NCBI GenBank assembly: GCA_964629475.1
Contig: CAZVQW010000005.1
Location: 1 to 64,000 of the forward strand
Direction of reading: 5' to 3'
Length of the DNA: 64,000 bases
Source: SMWD01 sp964629475
Lineage (GTDB): Bacteria; Pseudomonadota; Gammaproteobacteria; Steroidobacterales; GCA-2729495
The stretch's first letter is position 1; every line of letters starts with the position of its first letter. Positions 33,130 to 43,300 of the stretch are shown here, piece after piece. A program made the position numbers and the translations under genes. Below the pieces are notes generated by a model. It saw only the letters and a program-made list of their open reading frames with translations. It made no database searches and was not told where the DNA came from.

Positions 33130-34113
33130 TCACCCGGATTTTTCTACATAACCGTAGATCGGCGGGATCGGCTCGACCGGCGATTCGAAGTCGTCCGGCT
33201 TGACGATAACAACATCGCACGGAAAGCGGTCGAGTGTCTGTTCGGCGGTGTGACCGACGATCACGCGCTTGAGTCGTGATCTGGCCACGGCGCCCATGAC
33301 CACTATATCGGCATTCAATTCACCGGCCGTTGCGGGCAATACCTTGACCTGGTTGCCCTCGCGCAAATGCACCTGCTCGGCCGGGAAACCGCCGTCGGCG
33401 GCCAGTGATTGCAATGCATTCTCGTGAATTGCCCGGGCCTGTTCGATCAGGCCCGAATCCAGGGCCGGTGGTGTCGGCGCAGCCGGCGTGAACGCCCCGG
33501 TGACGAGCGGTGCCGGCGGTTCGAAGACATGGACGAGCTGTACACGATCGGCAAACATTGCGCCGAATAGTTGCGCCATCTGCACGATCCTATGGTCGAG
33601 CGACGCATCCTGATCATCCTCATGCGTCGGATCGACGGCCGCCATGATCGTAGCGTGCTCCGGTCTCGCCGTTGGCTTGACCAGCCACAGCGGGCACGGG
33701 CAATCACGAATCAGATGCCAGTCGGTATTGGTCAGAAACGCTTTTGATAGAGCCGAATGATGATGAGTATCTTTAATGACAAAATCAGCTTCGAGCTCCA
33801 GCGCTTCCCTGACGATGGCTTCATGCAGCGGGCTGTCCCAGGCAACCCGGATCGACACCGAACGTCCCGCCGCGCGCAACGGCTCGGCCAGTTGCTCCAG
33901 CACATGGAATTGCTCATCCAGCGCCGCAGTGCGCAGGTGATCGAGGTTTTGCCCGATCGCCCATTGCACATGGGCGATGTCGGAATTGAAGATGCACGTG
34001 AACAGTGCCAGGTCGGCATCGATCTTGCCGGCGAACTCGGCCGCTTTCGCCAGTGCAGGTTGTTGCTCGGTAGTCGGGTCTATGACCACGAGAATTTTGT
34101 GTCTCTTTGTCAC
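33130..34113 (-). CDS. uspE: Tandem universal stress protein, UspE-like
   Basis: A protein of 327 residues with two Usp domains (about 1-150 and 155-315). The second domain ends VMGAVARSRLKRVIVGHTAE, close to the ATP-binding G-2x-G-9x-G(S/T) pattern; the first reads VIKDTHHHSALSKAF instead, as in UspE. Cytoplasmic stress protein. A single-gene unit downstream of the cbpAM pair on the same strand. Confidence 0.85.
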   Translation of the reverse strand: MTKRHKILVVIDPTTEQQPALAKAAEFAGKIDADLALFTCIFNSDIAHVQWAIGQNLDHLRTAALDEQFHVLEQLAEPLRAAGRSVSIRVAWDSPLHEAIVREALELEADFVIKDTHHHSALSKAFLTNTDWHLIRDCPCPLWLVKPTARPEHATIMAAVDPTHEDDQDASLDHRIVQMAQLFGAMFADRVQLVHVFEPPAPLVTGAFTPAAPTPPALDSGLIEQARAIHENALQSLAADGGFPAEQVHLREGNQVKVLPATAGELNADIVVMGAVARSRLKRVIVGHTAEQTLDRFPCDVVIVKPDDFESPVEPIPPIYGYVEKSG

Positions 34114-34221
34114 GACGGGTGCCTCATTTACAAAAATTAATTCACTTGTTCATTATAAAAATGCCGTTCCGGGCTTGTGAATACGCAGTATTGCGCATCT
34201 GAAGATGCTCTTGAAAAAGAA

Positions 34222-34252
34222 GTAGTCGGTGAATTCCATCTTCTAGAGTCCG
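34222..34252 (-). repeat. Near-copy of the cbpA start region
   Basis: The bases around TAGTCGGTGAATTCCAT and TCTAGAGTCCG repeat those at 33031-33060, where they encode MEFTDYY of cbpA and its leader. Here the frame continues as MEFTDYFFFKS without chaperone similarity. It is a short duplication, probably a remnant. Confidence 0.65.
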
Positions 34253-34836
34253 CGCATATCCGCATTCTCCAGCAGTTGGTCGCGGCCTTCTTCCTGCGCG
34301 GTGATGTGTTCGCTGCGTGAGAGTGCACGCCATGCCAGGGCTTTTTCACTGTCGAGCAGCCAACTGAGCGTCATGGAAAAACGCCAGATATTTTTACCGT
34401 TACTACTGTCCTTGTTGACACGCAGCCGGAGGTTATAGGGTGACTGGTCAAGATTTACCTCGACGATACTCAGGTTAGCGTCCAGACCCTCGCGCCCGAA
34501 TGCCCAGTCCGGATACTTTGCACGCAGCAAATCAACGTAGCGGCGGCCGAATTCGCGTGCCCCGGCTTCTGTTTCGAACCACGAAGAGGCATTGATGTGG
34601 CCGATGGTCAGGCTCTCGGGCGTGGTGAGTAATGACACCTCGGTAACATCATTCGGCTTGACCGGTTGCTCGGCAATCACGATCAGGTTGCCGGTCGTGG
34701 TTGCTCGCTGCCGGGTGCTTGCGCCATGCTGGTAGCTGCTGCCGAGCTGGTAACCCATGAACTCGCCCTGACTCGCGTCCGCCATGACTGTACCAGGCAG
34801 AAAAACCAACCAAAGCAGGAAAAATCGAATCGGCAT
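34243..34836 (-). CDS. Hypothetical exported protein
   Basis: 197 residues from Met 34836, a position that puts the signal peptide (FFLLWLVFLPGTVMA) at the N-terminus; an ORF extension of eight residues exists. The mature part is soluble with EFMGYQLGSSYQHG at its start and AKYPDWAFGREGLDANL in the middle. It resembles no family I can name. Confidence 0.6.
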   Translation of the reverse strand: MPIRFFLLWLVFLPGTVMADASQGEFMGYQLGSSYQHGASTRQRATTTGNLIVIAEQPVKPNDVTEVSLLTTPESLTIGHINASSWFETEAGAREFGRRYVDLLRAKYPDWAFGREGLDANLSIVEVNLDQSPYNLRLRVNKDSSNGKNIWRFSMTLSWLLDSEKALAWRALSRSEHITAQEEGRDQLLENADMRGL

Positions 34837-34910
34837 GAGGTTCGCCCTTGTGAAAGCCACCCGGCATTCTGCACCGTGTAATGGGACGGTTCAATCCGTA
34901 CCAGTAAGCT

Positions 34911-34967
34911 AATGGGTGCCTGACACCCATTACTATCCGAAGCATAAACGGGTGTCAGGCACCCATT
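34911..34967. repeat. Inverted pair of GGGTGCCTGACACCC elements
   Basis: AATGGGTGCCTGACACCC (34911-34928) and its exact complement (34950-34967) form an 18-bp stem with a 21-nt loop. Each arm is itself a GGTG-N-CACC palindrome related to the copy at 3123. It lies in the divergent spacer upstream of tetR. Confidence 0.85.
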
Positions 34968-34994
34968 TAATTGCATATTTGCCTCATCCAGGGG

Positions 34995-35018
34995 TTGACA
35001 AGACTGACTAGTCAGTCT
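34995..35018. promoter_or_regulatory. TetR operator overlapping the tetR promoter
   Basis: AGACTGACTAGTCAGTCT (35001-35018) is a perfect 18-bp palindrome that begins right after TTGACA (34995-35000), a likely -35 box. A matching operator lies before the next gene. Autorepression by the encoded TetR protein is inferred. Confidence 0.8.
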
Positions 35019-35031
35019 ATTTTACACCCCC

Positions 35032-35622
35032 ATGAGCAAAATCACTGCCAAAGACAAGGTCATCGATGCAGCCCAGCAACTGATGACGGGCCGCGGGTAT
35101 TCGGCGACGACGGTCGATGAGATCGTCGGGCTAGCCGGTGTGGCCAAGGGCAGTTTTTATCACGCATTCAAATCCAAGGAAGAACTGGCGATCACAGCAT
35201 TGGAGGATTATGAACGTGAGGGCTGGAATATCGTCGCGAACGGGCCGTACCGGGATGAGCGCGACCCGGTTCGCCGCGTGATCGCCTTTATCGAGCATAT
35301 CGAACTCAAAGCTACAGAATTGTGGTCGCACGGTTGCCTGCTCGGCAGCATGTCAATGGAGGTAGCCGATTTGCACCCGATACTGCACAAGCGAATCGAC
35401 GAATTGTTCGACGAATTTGAAGACGGCCTGGCCGCGGTTTTCACGCCGGCATTAAAGGCGCGCGACATCAGCGGCATCACCGGCAAGGATCTCGGTCGGC
35501 ACATGCTGGCTGTCATCGAAGGCGCGATCATCACGGCGAAGTCGCATCGGGAGCCGCAGCTCCTGGTCGATAGTCTGAGGCATTTCCGGCGCTACGTGGA
35601 GATGCTGCTGGGAGTGAAATAG
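35032..35622 (+). CDS. TetR-family transcriptional repressor
   Basis: A protein of 196 residues. N-terminal HTH (about 8-50): AAQQLMTGRGYSATTVDEIV, then AGVAKGSFYHAFKSKEEL, the hallmark TetR helices. The C-terminal ligand domain (about 80-190) is of the TetR_C class with GCLLGSMSMEVAD. Operators of the form ACYGACYAGTCRGT lie before this gene and before the next one, so it probably controls both. The inducing ligand is unknown. Confidence 0.9.
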   Translation: MSKITAKDKVIDAAQQLMTGRGYSATTVDEIVGLAGVAKGSFYHAFKSKEELAITALEDYEREGWNIVANGPYRDERDPVRRVIAFIEHIELKATELWSHGCLLGSMSMEVADLHPILHKRIDELFDEFEDGLAAVFTPALKARDISGITGKDLGRHMLAVIEGAIITAKSHREPQLLVDSLRHFRRYVEMLLGVK

Positions 35623-35658
35623 CTAATTCAAAAGGGTCTTTTTTTTGACCTAAATACT

Positions 35659-35676
35659 AAACCGACCAGTCGGTTT
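35659..35676. promoter_or_regulatory. Second TetR operator, before the MddA-like gene
   Basis: AAACCGAC-CA-GTCGGTTT has 8-bp arms and matches the tetR-proximal palindrome in its AC(C/T)GAC(C/T)AGTC(A/G)GT centre. Confidence 0.75.
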
Positions 35677-35717
35677 TTATCAATGGCACATTAAGCCAAC
35701 AACAAGCGAGGTGGATC

Positions 35718-36482
35718 ATGAGTACAGCAACACTGACAACAACTACGCGTCACCAAACCGGTTCGCGCTGGTTTGGCATGACCTATGCCCTGACCGGTTA
35801 CACGATCGGCATGTTCGGCCTGTTCTGGGTTCTTCTGGCAGCCGGCGGTCTCGTGCCGCACGGACTGACTGCATGGCAGATAGGCGACCCGACGGCGGCA
35901 CTTTTTATCAATGTGCTGCTGGTCGTTCTGTTCGCAACCCAGCACACGATCATGGCACGCCAGTGGTTCAAGGACACCCTCACGCGCGTCGTTCCAAAAC
36001 ACCTGGAACGTGCAACGTTCGTTATCGCGTCCGGCCTGGCCATGACCGCGCTGGTCTGGTTCTGGCAGACCGTACCGGGTGAGGTCTGGAACGTCACGAC
36101 GCCATGGGCCGTGATCGCACTGCGTGTACTGTACGTCGTCGGCATCGGTTATCTCGTCGGCTCATCGTTCGTGACAAATCACTTCGAGCTGTTCGGGTTG
36201 CGCCAGGCGTGGCTGAACTTTCGCGACCAGGCGCATACGCCGGTGAAGTTCAAGCAGGCGTGGATGTATCGTTACAGCCGCCACCCGATGATGCTGGGCC
36301 TGCTACTGGCATTTTGGTGTGCTCCCGACATGTCGGCGACACGTTTTGTAATGGCCGCACTGTTGACGTGCTACATCTTCGTCGGCATCCGCTTTGAGGA
36401 ACGCAGCCTGATACAGGAATTCGGTGACACATACCGAAAATACCGCGAAGACATCGGGTTGTTTTTCACACTGAAGAAATGA
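35718..36482 (+). CDS. MddA-like (isoprenylcysteine/NnrU-type) membrane methyltransferase
   Basis: A protein of 254 residues with about five membrane helices. The conserved segments are FATQHTIMARQWFK, TNHFELFGLRQAWLNFR, MYRYSRHPMMLGLLLAFWC and FEERSLIQEFGDTYRKYRED. The length and the NHFELFGLRQ and SRHP motifs fit MddA, which S-methylates methanethiol to dimethyl sulfide using S-adenosylmethionine. Related isoprenylcysteine methyltransferases share the fold, so the substrate is a probable rather than certain assignment. The gene is likely repressed by the adjacent TetR. Confidence 0.7.
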   Translation: MSTATLTTTTRHQTGSRWFGMTYALTGYTIGMFGLFWVLLAAGGLVPHGLTAWQIGDPTAALFINVLLVVLFATQHTIMARQWFKDTLTRVVPKHLERATFVIASGLAMTALVWFWQTVPGEVWNVTTPWAVIALRVLYVVGIGYLVGSSFVTNHFELFGLRQAWLNFRDQAHTPVKFKQAWMYRYSRHPMMLGLLLAFWCAPDMSATRFVMAALLTCYIFVGIRFEERSLIQEFGDTYRKYREDIGLFFTLKK

Positions 36483-36483
36483 G

Positions 36484-36520
36484 AAAAGGTGCCGGGTTTA
36501 TTTTCCTGATAAACCCGGCG
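36484..36520. repeat. Dispersed AAGGTGCCGGG repeat, last copy in the window
   Basis: AAAAGGTGCCGGGTTTATTT, then CCTGA and a short right arm TAAACCCGGCGC. It lies 1 nt after the stop codon of the MddA-like gene. No further copies were seen between here and 64000. Confidence 0.75.
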
Positions 36521-36548
36521 CTGTCCCATCAACTTTGATTACACGTCC

Positions 36549-36615
36549 GTAGGAGCGGCTTCCAGCCGCGATTCAAGCACCATGCAAAGTCATCGCGGCT
36601 GGAAGCCGCTCCTAC
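36549..36615. repeat. REP pair (BIME-like)
   Basis: GTAGGAGCGGCTTCCAGCCG plus CGAT (36549-36572) and its exact complement (36592-36615) flank a 19-nt centre. This is the classical REP type of pseudomonads, xanthomonads and related gammaproteobacteria. The same pair occurs at 63720-63785. Confidence 0.92.
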
Positions 36616-36671
36616 GACAGGAAATATTTATGGGTCAGCAGTGAGCCTGACGCCATTCTTTGTGAGGTGAT

Positions 36672-37238
36672 TTACAACAGCCGCAAGAACTCTTCGCGGG
36701 TTTGCTGCTGGCTGCGAAAAGTGCCGAGCATGCAGGATGTCGTCATGGTCGAATTCTGTTTTTGTACGCCGCGCATCATCATGCACATATGCTGTGCCTC
36801 GATGACGACGCCGACACCCTGCGCCTGGATTGAATTGTCGACGCACTCAGCAACCTGTTTGGTCAACACTTCCTGGATCTGCAGGCGGCGTGCAAAGTAG
36901 TCGACGATGCGGGCGATTTTTGACAGGCCGATGACTTTACCCTGCGGGATGTAGGCAACGTGGCATTTACCGATGAACGGCAGCATGTGATGCTCGCATA
37001 AAGAGTACATCTCGATATTGCGAACAATGACCATCTCATCGGTATCACTGGTAAAAACGGCTTTGTTGATCAGATCATCGAGATTCTGCCGGTAGCCGCC
37101 GGTGATGAAATCCATCGCCTTGGCCGCGCGCCTGGGTGTATCGACGAGTCCCTCGCGTTGCGGGTCTTCGCCCAGGGCTACGAGGATCGCACGATAAGCG
37201 TCGGTCATTTGCTGAATATTTTTGTCGTTCTCAGACAC
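36672..37238 (-). CDS. folE: GTP cyclohydrolase I (type IA)
   Basis: A protein of 188 residues. The zinc site is complete: Cys81 and His84 in CEHHMLPFIGKCHVAYIP and Cys152 in AQHMCMMMRGVQ; the substrate segment KVIGLSKIARIV follows. It converts GTP to 7,8-dihydroneopterin triphosphate, the entry to folate and to the QueD pathway. It lies 126 nt downstream of the second NRPS gene on the same strand, with no clear terminator between. It may thus belong to the NRPS transcript, or be a housekeeping gene with its own promoter. Confidence 0.95.
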   Translation of the reverse strand: MSENDKNIQQMTDAYRAILVALGEDPQREGLVDTPRRAAKAMDFITGGYRQNLDDLINKAVFTSDTDEMVIVRNIEMYSLCEHHMLPFIGKCHVAYIPQGKVIGLSKIARIVDYFARRLQIQEVLTKQVAECVDNSIQAQGVGVVIEAQHMCMMMRGVQKQNSTMTTSCMLGTFRSQQQTREEFLRLL

Positions 37239-37364
37239 GTCATGGTCCCTTGTTCTTCAGTTAGGTTTATTTTACGGCGAGTTGGCCTGCCGGCAACCGA
37301 TCAATTTTACCGGGTGACCGAAATGAGGTCGCCCCGCTCGCCCGGTCCCGATTCATGACTGTAT

Positions 37365-40300
37365 TCACGGGTATATATTAAGAGTCATCGCCTCGGCGAA
37401 GCGGGCTATCGTCGGATATTCGAACAGGTTGATCAAGGGTACGTCGATATTGAGCTGGTCTCGGATGCGGGCGATCACGCGGGTCGCGAGCAGTGAGTGT
37501 CCACCCACGGCAAAGAAATCGTCATGTACGCCGAGCGTCTCCAGCTGTAATACATCGGCCCAGATCGCCAGCAATTCGGCTTCCAGGTCGCTGCCCGCCG
37601 GCACGGGCCGTGCGGTCGGTTCGCGGTCGAAGCCCGGTGCCGGCAATGCGTCATGCGCCACCTTGCCATTGGCATGACGCGGGAGTTCAGCGAGCCATTC
37701 GATTGCCTGCGGCAGCATATAGGCCGGCAATCGATCCGCCAGTGCATCACGCAGCGTGGCAATATCCGGCCGCTCGTCTGTCGCGGCAACGACATACGCG
37801 ACCAGCCACGGGTCGCCGTGCCGCTCGACGACCCTGACCGCACAAGCGGAAATTCCGGCCAATGCGGTGAGCGCCGCTTCGATTTCGCCCGGTTCGACGC
37901 GGTAACCGCGAATATTGATCTGCTCGTCTTTGCGTCCGATATGGATAATCCGGCCGTCCGGCAAGCGTCGGCCGATGTCCCCGGTGCGCAGCATCGGACC
38001 CGGGCCGAAACGCCCGGCCGTCTGTTCCGGTTGCCGCCAGTAGCCCGGCGACAGGCCCGCGCCCGACAGCACGATCTCGCCCCACCACCCCGGTTCGCCG
38101 TTGTCGTCCACGAGTTCGACATCAAGGCCCGCGACCGCAGCACCGACCGGTGCCGACTGGCCGACAAACCGGGTGTCCTGATCGGCATGAAACTGCAGGG
38201 CCAGCGTCGACTCGGTCAGACCCAGGCCGTTGATGAAGCGTGTCCGACAGGTAAAGCGCGAACGATACAGCTCGAAGTCCGAACGACGTACGGGCTCGCC
38301 ACCGAGCACGACCAGCCGCACGGCCGACAGGTCGTGGCTGCAATTCAGTTCACCACCAAACAAATAACGGTACAGTGACGGCGCCGCATGCACGACCGTG
38401 ATGCCGTCGGTGACCATCGCATCGACCAGTGCCGTGCTATCGGCCAGACCACTTTCTCGCACGTCATACAGACAGACCGTCGCGCCGTTCAGCAATGCGC
38501 CGAAGATATCCTGAATGGAAGCATCGTAGGCAAAGCTCGACAAACCGCTCAACCGGTCTGCCGGGTCGAGATTCAGTGCCCGCGTATAGCGACCAACCTG
38601 GGTTACGACACCTCGATGGGTTTGCATGACGCCTTTGGGAGTGCCGGTAGAACCGGATGTGTAGATGATACAGGCCAGGGCATCGGGTTCGATCGTAACC
38701 GGCGGATCGTCGACCGTTGCTTCACCGTCGAGTTCGATAACCGGCAACGGCGACAGCGCACGAATCTGATCTCTGTCAGAGAGATTGGTCACGATGGCAC
38801 CAAGGTCGGCGTCTTTAATCAGCGCAGCCAGTCTTGCCTCAGGCCACGACGGATCGAGCGGCACCCAGGCGCAACCGGCCTTGAGAATGCCGAGCAAGCC
38901 GACAACCAGCGTTGCCTCGGGGACACACATCAGGCCGATGCGCGGCACGTCCGGGTCCGGGGTCAATTCCAGTGACAGCAGGCGTGCCGCTATCGCGTTG
39001 GCCTGTTCATTCACGGCGCCGTAGCTCAGCGCATCATGGGTTGTGCGCACGGCAATAGCTCTTGGCGCGCGCTGTGCCTGTGCGACGAAGCGAGTCACAA
39101 TGTCACCCGTCCAGTCTGCCGGTTCGGCCGGTTCCGGCTCGGCCAACTCCGGCTTGACCAGCGATGGCAGCGCGTTCAACTGCAGCTCCGGTTCGGCGAC
39201 GAACGTCTCGAGCAGTTGCACGTAGTAATCCGCCAGTTCGACAATCGTGGCTTCGGCAAACAGGTCTGAGTTGTATTCGAGATGGGCAAACAATCCGCGT
39301 GGTGATTCGGAAAGACTGATCGTCAGATCAAACTTTGCCAGACCGCGATCGATGCCGACCGGTGTCGCCTCGAGCGCATCAAAACCGGCTGCCTGCACCG
39401 GTTCGTTGTGCAGGTTAAACATGACCTGGAAGATCGGCGTGCGCCCGGTGTTGCGCTCCGGGCGCAGTTCATCGACCAGTTTTTCGAACGGCAGATCCTG
39501 ATGCGCATAGGCATCGAGCGCCGACTTGCGCACGCGCGCGAGCAACTCGCGAAAAGTCGGATTACCGTCGAGCCGGGTGCGCAGCACGAGCGTGTTGATG
39601 AAGAAACCGATCAGGCCTTCGAGTTCGGTTTGCGCGCGCCCGGCAATGGGTGTGCCGATAACGACATCGTGCGTGCCGGCGTAGCGACCGAGCACGACCG
39701 CGAACGTCGCAATCAGAACCATGAACAGCGTGCTGTCTTCGTCGCGTGCCAGCGCATTGACGGCAGCGGTCAGCTCGGCTGTCAGGCGCCGCGAGACCCG
39801 CGCACCACGATGCGACTGGACGGCCGGACGTGGCCGGTCGGCCGGCAGTTCGAGCAACGGCGGCGCGCCGTCAAGGTGTGTGCGCCAGTAAGCAACCTGC
39901 TTCGCCAGTTCCGTGCCGGTCAACCGGTGTCGTTGCCAAACCGCATAGTCAGCGTATTGCACCGACAGCGGCGACCAGGACGGCGACTCACCACGACACA
40001 ACGCGTTGTAAGCCGCCGATAATTCATTGAACAACACGGACAGCGACCAGCCGTCGGCGATGATGTGATGAATAACGATCAACAGCGCCTGCTCAGGCGT
40101 CTCGCCATCGATGACATCGGTCTCGATGACATGCACGCGCATTAACGGGCCGGTCGCGAGATTGAACGGTTGTTTCGCCAGACCGTTTAACCGGGGCTGC
40201 AATTCAGCATCCCTGGCCAGTTTCGTGACCCCGATTGTGATCGACGAGCACTCGTCGATATGCTGGTATGGCTCACCGCCGTCGGCCCGGAAGGTCGTGC

Positions 40301-43300
40301 GCAGGACTTCATGCCGTGTAACGAGTGCCTGCAGGGCCGTTTCGAGCGCGGTGCGGTCGAGTTCGCCGACCAGGCGCAAACACCACGCCAGGTTATAGGT
40401 ACTGCTGCCCGGTTCGAGCTGATCGAGAAACCACAGCCGCTGTTGCATCAGGGAGGCCGGTGCCTGAACACGCAGACTCTCGTCACGCGGCACGAGTCGA
40501 TTCGCGCGATCGCCCTGCCCCCGATTAGCAAGTGCCAGTTCGAGTGCGCGCCGGTCCGTGTCGTCCGATGCGAGCAGGCCGGCCAGGCCGGCGACAGTTG
40601 GCTCGTCGAACAACGCACGCAACGGGAGTTCGACAGCCAGGACATCGCGAATACGCGCAACCAGTTGCGTCGCGAGCAGCGAGTGGCCGCCGCTATCGAA
40701 GAAGTTTGCGGTGACGCCAACTTCAGGCAGTCCGAGTACGTCAGCGAACAGACCGGCCAGCGCGGCCTCCAGCGGCCCGCTCGGTGCAACCGGATCCGAT
40801 GCGGTGTGCGCGGCGGTCGGATCCGGCGCCGGCAGCCGCTGCCGGTCGATCTTACCGTTCGGTGTCAGTGGCAATGCATTGAGCTCGATGAACAGTGACG
40901 GCACCATCACGGCCGGCAACCGGTTGCGTAATGCATGCTGTAACGCCTTGCCCTCGAATGTCTTGCCCTCGAATGTCTTGTCTTCGAGTGCACTCTTTGC
41001 ACGCACGACATAAGCAACGAGTCGTTCGTCATTGAGTGTGACGGCTGCCGCGCTGATTCCGGGCAACGCATTCAGTGCCGCCTCGATCTCGCCCAGTTCG
41101 ATACGAAAACCGCGCAACTTGACCTGCCGGTCCATGCGCCCGAGCAATTCAAGCCTGCCGTCGTTGCGCATCCGCGCCCGGTCACCAGTTCGATAAAGCC
41201 GGGCACCGGGAAGCAATGGATCGGCAACGAATCGCTCGGCGGTCAGGTCGGCACGTTCGTGATAACCCTCCGCCAGGCCGTGTCCGCCGATATACAGTTC
41301 ACCGACGACGCCGACCGGCACCTCGCGCATGCCGGCATCGAGTACCCGGGTCGTCGTATTTGCGATCGGCCGGCCGATCGTAACCGGCGCCGATGCTGCC
41401 GTTATCCGCTCACAAGTCGACCAGATCGTCGTCTCGGTCGGGCCGTACAGATTCCACAACTCGTCACCGCATTCGAGCAACTGCCGGGCGAGCCCGCAAT
41501 CGAGTGATTCGCCGCCGCACAGGATGCGCAGATCCGGCGCGCCGGTCCAGCCGGCGCTGAGCAGCATGCGCCAGGTCGCCGGTGTCGCCTGCATGATCGT
41601 CGGCCTGCAATCCCGGAACAACGCATCAAGCGCATGGCCATCGGCGGCAGTCTCGGCCGGTGCGATGCACACGGTTGCGCCGACGGTCAGCGGTAACAGC
41701 AGTTCGAGAACGGCAATGTCGAAACTCAACGTCGTGACGGCGAGTAACCGGTCGCCTTCGCTGAGTCCGGGCTCACGCGCCATGCTCAACAGGAAGTTCA
41801 CGACACCACGGTGCCCGATGTGCACACCCTTTGGTGTGCCTGTCGATCCCGACGTGTAAATCAGGTAGGCGAGCGATGCATCCAAGCCAACATCTTTGGG
41901 CTCGACACCTTCAGGCATGCATTCAACCACCGGCATGCGGATCTCGGCAATGCGTCCGTCGTCCGTCAGCAGGATGATCGCGCCGTCGAATCCCGGCAAA
42001 GTATCGATCAGGTCGGCCTGCGTGATCAGGATGCCGGCACCCGAATCGTCGAGCATGTGGCGAATGCGCTCGGCCGGATAGGTTCGATCGATCGGTACGT
42101 AAGCGGCGCCGGACTGCAGGACGCCGAGCACCGACGTCATCATGACCGGCGCGCGTTCGGTACAAATCGCGATGAACGGATTGGCTGCCCGCGGCAACAG
42201 CTCGACGAGACACTCGGCCAGGGAGGCCGCGCGCGTATCGAGTTTCCGGTAAGTCCATGTTTGACCTTCGAACTCGAGTGCAATGGCATCCGGCGTCCGC
42301 TGCACCTGCCCGGTGATCAGGCCGTGTACGGTTAACGATTCATTGTATTCGACTGAGTTTGATGTCGTTTTGCCACCAGGCTCATCGCGCTGCTCCGCCG
42401 ACAGCAAGTCGAGTTTATTAATCGACTGCTCAGGACATTTTACGATTTCGTGTAACAACGTCTCATAGCTGCCGGCCAGACGATCGATTGTCTCGGCGTC
42501 GAACAGATCCGTGTTGTATTCGAAATTGACCCACAACTCGCCTTCGTATTCATGCACCGAGGCGGTCAGTTCGAACTTGGCCGTCTCGACCGGACCTGCA
42601 TCACCCGGCCTGACCGCAATACCGCGAATCGGCTGCGCCTCCCAGGGTGCGTTCTGCAGAATGAACATCGTCTGAAACAACGGTGACCGCCCCTGGTCAC
42701 GCACCGGCTGCAGTGCCTCGACGAGTTTTTCGAACGGCAACTCCTGGTGCGCGAATGCGGCCAGCGTCGAACGGCGCACGCGGGCGAGTAGCTCGAGAAA
42801 TCCCGGCCGACCGGACAGATCCGTACGCAACACGAGTGTATTGACGAACAGCCCGACGAGTCCCTCGAGTTCGGTACGCCGCCGGCCGGCAATCGGTGAA
42901 CCGACACAGATGTCATCCTGTCCGGTATAACGCGACAACAAGACGTTGAATGCCGCGAGCAACACCATGAACAGCGTGCATGAATTTTCTCGAGCCAGTG
43001 CATTAAGTGCCGTTGCCAGCTCGGCCGGCATGACGCACGTCCGGCGACTGCCGTTGTATGTCTGGCGCGGCGGGCGGGGCCGGTCCGTCGGCAATGGCGT
43101 GTCGGCCGGCGCACCGGCCAGTGCGGCGCGCCAGAATTTCAGTTGCCGCTCTAGTTCCGGACCGTCGAGCCAGTTGCGTTGCCAGATCGTGTAATCGGCA
43201 TATTGCACCGGCAGATCAACCAGCTGTGGCGTCTCATCGGCGGCCAGTGCATCGTAGGCGGCGGCCAGGTCGCTGAACAGAACACCCGATGACCAGGCAT

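Noticed and set aside
1996..36520. Chromosomal integron array with attC sites, suggested by toxin-antitoxin cassettes between palindromic repeats
   Set aside because: The repeats lack GTTRRRY / RYYYAAC core sites, no integrase gene is visible and genes lie in both orientations.
37239..37364. Terminal thioesterase or small MbtH-like gene between the second NRPS and folE
   Set aside because: Only 126 nt with no open frame of suitable size in any reading.
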